DNA from: Lagopus muta
Taxonomy: Eukaryota; Chordata; Aves; Galliformes; Phasianidae
DNA length: 64,000 nt
Assembly (NCBI RefSeq): GCF_023343835.1
Contig: NC_064437.1
Coordinates: 28,309,001-28,373,000 of the forward strand
Direction of reading: 5' to 3'
The translations under genes were made by a program, and so were the position numbers. The notes beneath the pieces were generated by a model. That model saw only the letters and a program-made list of their open reading frames with translations. It was not told where the DNA came from and ran no database searches. Shown here one piece after another: positions 57,611-64,000 of the stretch; positions within the stretch are counted from its first letter, which is position 1; the number at the start of each line of letters is the position of its first letter.

Positions 57611-59188
57611 AAGAATCCTGGATCCTGATTAAGCCATCAGTGCCTCTCTGATGATGAGGAAATGAAATGTCTCTCCCTCTCCCTTTGTTTCCACAAATGA
57701 CATAATTTTTGCTTATTTTTAGATGAAGAATAATTGGGTTTTGCAGTTTTGTTATAGGTGGCAAATAAAGCAAATGGGAGCACTGCTGTATAAAATCTGT
57801 TTCACTGCTATGAGAAATTCACCCGTAATTCTGGGGTATGCTCTGGCCTTATCACACAAAAACCTGTTTTTCAATGTTTGGACAATTATAACCGAAGTTT
57901 TGAGGTGCAACTGTATGATATGTATTTGCCCAAGATTTCTGAGTTTCTCTAGTGCTTTTGTGGCCTTCCCTCACTACACGCTTTTAGTATTCAATCCAGG
58001 AAGGAGCACTGATATGGTCAAAGTTCTGAGAGCACTAATGGGACTCAGTGGCTTTTCCCAGCATCACGTGGGACCCTCCACCCTTGCACAAGGCCAAGAA
58101 GGTCATACCAGGCCCTCAGCCCCTGCCCAAGCAGAACAAACCCACAATTCCAGTTGTGACTGAACATCTGCCTTCGACATGTGTAATCATAGGAGGCTAA
58201 TGACCAGCCATATGCAGCATGGTTGACAATAAAAGGAAGACCTTCACCTGTCAGTCAGCAGCCTGAGTAATTAGTGAAAAGCCTTTCTGTGACTTTGGCA
58301 GAGATAGTGTTGCATTAGCTGAAAGTATCTTTGAAATTCCAGTAGTCATGCAGTTATATAACTAACCTCATCATAAGCAAAATAAGCTGTAAGAACCCAC
58401 AGAGAGGTTATTCAACCTGCCACTTGGTGTGAGGTAAACTGAGCTTCAAATAAAGGAAAGAAAATGTTAGAAAAAAGTTTAAAAATTTAAAGAAGACCTT
58501 CTCCTTTAAGAATAGCTTCCACCTGTAGTGGAAATAGAATATCTTTCATGTAATAATTAGATGTGAACATTTTTGCATCCACTCTAAGTAAGCAATCTGA
58601 AAGAGTTTTCCATTAGGCTGCTTTCAACGAGCAGAGTGAGGTGTGCATAGAAGCTGTGAAAATAATCTAGCTATTGAGAGCTGAAAGAGGAAGGATGAGA
58701 AATAGTGATTCACAGCTAGCAGGCATGGATCTACAGGGACAGATTGAGCTGGGCAGGACTGATTACCTTCTGATAAAACTACATGATAGATTGAGGCAAT
58801 GATGCACGTGTACTACTATGTACAGTGCATGAGCATGAGTTTAACAGGGAATTCTAATTGAGAACGAACTCTAAATCACGTGGTTAGGTCCATGGCATTG
58901 GAAAGAAAAGGAAAACTTGCAGAAAAAATGATGTGTAAACTCAACAGCATTAAGTGGGAAAAAGTACTGAACACCTTCTTGGATCAAATCTTACCAAAAT
59001 ATAGTATTTGGGGCCCATCATAGCAGGACTATAACATTCACTCATCTCCAGTGCATTATAAGTTATGCAGCATTCTGAACTGAATTTGTAATGAGTCTAA
59101 ATGACTCAAAAGATTTTGAAATATTTTGTACTTTTAATGCATTTGAATTTTATTTGCGTTACAGAATTTCTGTGAAGATACACAGCTG

Positions 59189-59240
<52 letters not shown>

Positions 59241-62200
59241 TTTTCTGTACTTTTTTTACATTATACATAAACAATAAATCTAATATATAGGTAGTTTCTT
59301 TATATCTGTGAGATGCTTCTTTCTGATAAGAACCTTATAATTAAAATATTAAAAAATATTTTGATTCTCACTGATAAATGGAATGCACCAAACCTGTAAA
59401 CTGCCTTTTTATGTTGTACCTTTGGGGTTATTACTAACAGCATTTCATCTTCTAATTCCTATTATGCTCTGATAAGTGTGTCTAAAAAACTACCTGCAAT
59501 CTCTGAGTATGAAGTTCTAATGCAGTATATATAGCTTATCTAATCACTGAAAATCACAATCAAAAAGATTTGGTTAATTTGGTTAGATACAGTTTATTGT
59601 ATCATTTGGGATATGTACAGTTACTGAATAATACTATGCTTTTATTCCATTTTATTCACATTATCAAAGATGGTAACTATGGCACATCTTCTTTGAGGGG
59701 GTATTAGACATATATATCACAACAAATCATGAATTTACAGAACTTTAAAGTTTTGGGTAAGTAAATAGTCACTAATGTTTTTCTTTTGCCTTGAGATTAA
59801 CCTTGCTGAGAACTGTACTTCCATTTTAGAAGTCCATCTCAGTAATAAGTATTCTACAAGAGAAGGAACCAGGGCCTGATGCAGACAGCTGAGGATTCAG
59901 TTTTCATACTGCTGTCTCCCATCCACTGTTTGGAACAGGCAGAATGCTTAGGGATGGGTGAACAGGCATATGAAGAGTCACTTTTAGATAAGCTAAAATA
60001 AATGTTCTGGGTTGCACAAAGTGGCTGTGTTGTTCTGAGGTCCTTATGAGGCAGCCATTGCTGTGCAAAGCCACATAATATACAGCTAATCTTTCACACT
60101 AAGTAAATAAAACAAGGCTTTGCAGGCACTTGACTTGTAGAAAATGGACTTATAGCCATTGTTTTTATAAAACAAGCAAGCAAACAAAGAAAAGCTATTA
60201 TTGGAGAGAAAATTTAAATAGCATCATCTCCTACTGGTTCTTCTTTATATACTAGATCCACCTCTCTGGTGACCTGCTACACTGCAGCCTAGCCTTCCCT
60301 TATATGCAGCTCTTTAAAGAACAGATTACAGTGCAAGGAAAATGTGCTGTTCACTCCTGCCTGTGGGGTTCTTGTTAAGCAGGTAGCCAAGTACTGCCTT
60401 TATCGCAGGGTCAGCGTGTTTAATTCTTGTCACTTTTCAGACAGGTCTCCAGTATCTATAGTGCGTAGATTTGAGATCATGATATAAAATGACATTTAGA
60501 AATTAAGCTGAGCTTCTGGCTCCATTTCTTCTTGACCTGTTAACTTTTTCAGTGACTCAGTGCGAAGAGGAATCCTCAGTTAAAAGTTCTCATTGTGTCC
60601 TGCGTGGCTAACAATTCAAAGGTCTGGCATTTTGCTCAGTTGAATGCAGGGCCTGTGATATGCTTCAAAAGCTTGGTAGCAATTGATTCCTAAGCTAACT
60701 GTATTTAGTGTGCCCCCCACACATATGCACACACACCTTGAATACATGATTAGGAAAGTGTAATACAGTGTTTACCAGCTAAAACCAAACTTCTGTTGGG
60801 ATAGACTGAAGCTCACTGGAGTTCTTCTGTTGCTTTTGTGAAATGATACCAAAATTTCAGACCTTTAGGGAACAGGCATCTGCTGAATTTAAAATGAAAT
60901 CAGTGCCAACTAGAAAGGATAAAGGATGCAAAAGCATGCAACATTTTGAGATGAACATGCTGGTGTGGGAGAAAAAGATAGGTCTGGTATTCTGGATCTG
61001 CAGAACTTGTTTGCAAAGTTATTATACTCATATGAAGCATTATAGAGGAGCTGAGCTACTGATACCGTGGGCTGTAATAGTTAGTATGGAGAAGTGAGCC
61101 GTTCTGGAGTCTAGGGTATAATGGGAGAAATTTTCCATCTACCAAATTGTCATTTGTAATGAGATATGCATCTCGCGTCCTGGCTAGGAGAGAAAAAGAA
61201 AAAAAAAAAAAGAGTAAATAGAGCTCACACCTTTCACACCTTTCACTGGTACTGAAAGCTTGTTTAAAAATAATTCTGAAAAATTCATTTTGAGAAAAGA
61301 TTAAAGATTAACTCAAGCACTTTTGCAGAGGTTAAACCACTTCACTTTGGAATAATATTACCTCACACAAGCAGGCATTCAGCAAGGAAATGAAATATAC
61401 TGGGATCGACAGAACTCCAGCAAGTAGACAGAACCACAACATTATGTTGTTAAAATTACAGCTAAAATGGAAACCATTATATTAGTCGTTACAGTCCTGC
61501 TCATCTTCTGCTCTTATTCAAACATTCTGTACAAAAAATGAAATTATCATAATGTCTTTTTAAAAGACAATTACTTAAAGTTACCTACCTTTGAACTTTT
61601 CTTATTATGTTTTAATTATATAGATAATAATTGGCTAAACTACATGTATACTTTAAGTGTATCTTCTAGTAGGTGCTTTATATTTAACTTGCTAACAATT
61701 TTTTTTATTGTGCATCTCATGCAGAAGTGGTTAGGTCACTTTGCCTGGTTAGGATCTTTATCCTAAGTAGTATTGTACTATTCTATCAATAACACACAGA
61801 AGTTTTACTCTTTATACATATTTTTGAAACTGTACATATTATTTATGTATGACAAACCTGCCTTGTGAAGGGGGAAGAAAACTCTAGGGTGCCAAAAAAT
61901 AATCTCCCCAGAGACATGACTGTAGCTACAACAGGCCTAGACTCATGTCAAACACAGGGCTTACAGTTCAGTTATACGTTATACATGCCAATTTTTCCAC
62001 TTGAGCCAACTTGACACAAAGTAGCTCATTTTTAACTTTCCTAATTCCTTCATGCAGAAGGAGTGGGAGGAAAACAGATATTTCTCTGAGAAAATTGCAG
62101 CCTTGTGGAAACCACATTTTCACTTGAAATGTAGCCTGGTTCCCTGGCGTTGCAGTCAGTCAGGTTATCCGACCAACAGCTAATCACATTAAACACGAAG

Positions 62201-62809
62201 GCATGGCAAGGATCAGGTGAACAGTGGCCGGCAGCTGAGCCAGGGAGAGATGCAGCCACCAAGTGAGTCAGTCTGATGGCAGACCAAGGTGAAGGATTTA
62301 CCTTGATGAAGAAGAATAAAGAAATTTTCTTCACCTAGCAGCATGTAAAAAAAAAAGAGTTACAGCATACAGGTGCATAGGATATAGAGAAAGCTAAGAG
62401 CATTAAGGGATAGCATAAAGTTTATTTCACCAGGCATGAAGAGGATTGTGAAGATACATGGGACTTCATATGCTTTGCTTAAAGGAAGGCCCACAGGCAG
62501 GGAAAGAAAAAGGTCAAAATGGACTAGGGAGGGCAAGTGGGGCAAAATAGTGGGAAAAAGGGATAAAAAGTCATTTATAAACAAGTGCTGCTTGGCTGAG
62601 CCTCATGCCTGATCCCTATGATCAATATTATATTCTCATATATCCTATTCCCAACTATCTTCTGCATGGATGTGCTCCTCATTCTGGGTCTTTGGGTCCA
62701 TGTGGGATGAAGAGATAAGCAGGGATGTCTCTAGGTGGTCACAGGACAGAAAGACTGTGGGGATGAGGGAACTAATCATCTCCTTAATGAAGACTATCGT
62801 GTTGTTTAA
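57611..62809. other. AT-rich DNA right of the array, no gene accepted
   Basis: No gene recognised. A 146-codon open frame (57723-58163) has no known domain and starts within low-complexity sequence; I do not accept it. The remainder is AT-rich apart from the (AAT)17 tract and a CA-rich stretch near 60715-60735. Confidence 0.5.
59190..59240 (+). repeat. (AAT)17 microsatellite
   Basis: Seventeen uninterrupted AAT units, likely to be length-polymorphic. Confidence 0.97.
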
Positions 62810-63070
62810 GCACATTGTCCCTTTGTAAATTCACACTGACTACTCTTCTTGTCCTTTGTATTTTTGAAAATGGTTTCCTGATTGCTCAGTTATCTTCCCA
62901 GTATTTTAAGTAAGGCTGACCTGCCCGTAGTTGCCTGGATCTTCCCTCATGTTCTTTCTGAAGATAGTAGTGACATTTACTTTTTTCCAGTCCTCTTTCC
63001 CTAGTTGCTGTGACCTTTCAAAGGATATATTAAAATTAATTGTAGACAATAGTTAATAGCACACTGACAG
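62810..63070 (-). mobile_element. Diverged CR1-type LINE fragment
   Basis: AAGTAAGGCTGACCTGCCCG followed by TAGTTGCCTGGATCTTCC, TTTCTGAAGATAGTAGTGAC and TTTTTCCAGTCCTCTTTCCC matches, with many substitutions, the reverse strand of a common bird CR1-type reverse transcriptase region (GAGGCTGACTGGCCTGTAGT and following). Old copy. Confidence 0.55.
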
Positions 63071-64000
63071 AAGTGCAGAAACCTGGAAACCTATTTCCTT
63101 GTTAAAGTTTTTCAAATCTAACAATCTCACTAATTTAGGGTGAGTATAATTAAGTTCTATCCAGCAAATGTTATAGACTGTTTCTATTTCCATTTACAGA
63201 CATGGACTTTCTCTTAGTTCCTTCCACCCTTTTTGAAGAGTGCTGTTTTCATAATTACTTCATTATTCTTTACTATTTTGAGTTATGAACCCAAGTAAAA
63301 AATAAGGATGTAGTTCAATTGCCTGAGCTAAAACTGGCAGAGGATGAAATCAATGTAACAAAATGCTATCATTCTTAATGGAAAGGAAGAGAAACTTCTT
63401 AAATGCCATTGCTGGATTTTTTATTGTGATGCACAAAGCTGTTCTAACAATTACATCTTAATAAATGAAAGCAATACACAAAGAGATTCAGAATCAAAAA
63501 TCTTCTAAAAACAATAAAATATAGGAAATATTCAGGATCATTTAGAAAAATTAATAGAGATGTAATGAAAACTGTATCTATAGTTATACATAAATTATAT
63601 TCTTAAATATGGGGGATGAACCACATAGCAGGGTTAGCTAACTGATACATTCACAGGCCATACTAGGACCCAGCCCTTGCCCAGTCCAAGCTGTTCTTGT
63701 CCTTTCTCACTTAAGAATGAGTCTGGAGCTTCTCTTTGTTCTTCACAGAGCTTTGATGAGTTCCCCAAAGTCAATGTGTTGCTTCTGGTGCATCTCAGCC
63801 ACATTCAGATATTGTACAGCAAATGGGCTCAGAAATATCGTTCACTATACAGAAAACTTTAGATGATTATGAAACACTTTGGTAGAAAAAGTTACCCAAA
63901 TGTGTCATAGTCACAGAAATTGTGAACTGCAATATATTTCTATTTTAAAATGATATCTCATTCTCAAGATCAGCAGTGCTGTATGCATACACACACATAC
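63071..64000. other. AT-rich DNA, no gene seen
   Basis: No recognisable feature apart from a short CACACA tract at the window end. Confidence 0.5.

Noticed and set aside
57723-58163. 146-codon plus-strand open frame next to the array
   Set aside because: No known motif and not part of the repeated unit; no evidence of exon structure.

Overview
The window looks like vertebrate nuclear DNA from a bird, most likely a galliform such as chicken. The evidence is many CR1 LINE 3' ends (ATTCTATG-type tails), an alpharetrovirus-like LTR next to a polypurine tract, bird-type ERV LTRs, and AT-rich, gene-poor flanks with long A-runs. No prokaryotic organisation is visible. The species and chromosome cannot be fixed from the sequence alone.

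Layout. Positions 1-814 hold the 3' end of an alpharetrovirus-like fossil. Positions 815-32,990 are AT-rich intergenic or intronic DNA with scattered CR1 pieces, an internally deleted mariner, ERV/LTR fossils near 11.4-13.25 kb and 23.2-23.8 kb, and a small rearranged locus at 15.7-17.3 kb (direct duplication plus inverted repeat). I accept no protein-coding gene there. Positions 32,992-57,268 are a GC-rich head-to-tail tandem array with a period of about 3.76-3.97 kb. Positions 57,269-64,000 return to AT-rich DNA with CR1 fragments and an (AAT)17 microsatellite.

The array is the main content. Each full unit carries, in order: a TATA-type promoter; an exon with an in-frame 42-bp minisatellite (3 to 9 copies) and most of a heat-shock-factor-type DNA-binding domain; a 429-bp GT-AG intron; a second exon completing the domain and ending in a basic tail; an AATAAA signal; a long G-run; and about 1.9 kb of spacer. 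Six copies appear complete (from 35.7, 39.6, 43.4, 47.1, 50.9 and 54.8 kb). A seventh second exon is orphaned at the left edge. The protein resembles the HSFY/HSFX branch of heat shock factors, which is testis-expressed and amplified on sex chromosomes in several mammals. That makes this a candidate ampliconic HSF family in a bird.

The units are nearly identical outside the repeat tracts, but shared variants group them differently in different segments. This suggests unequal exchange and gene conversion. Whether the hydrophobic 14-residue repeats are translated, or lie in the 5' UTR upstream of a better-placed ATG, is the main open question about the gene model.
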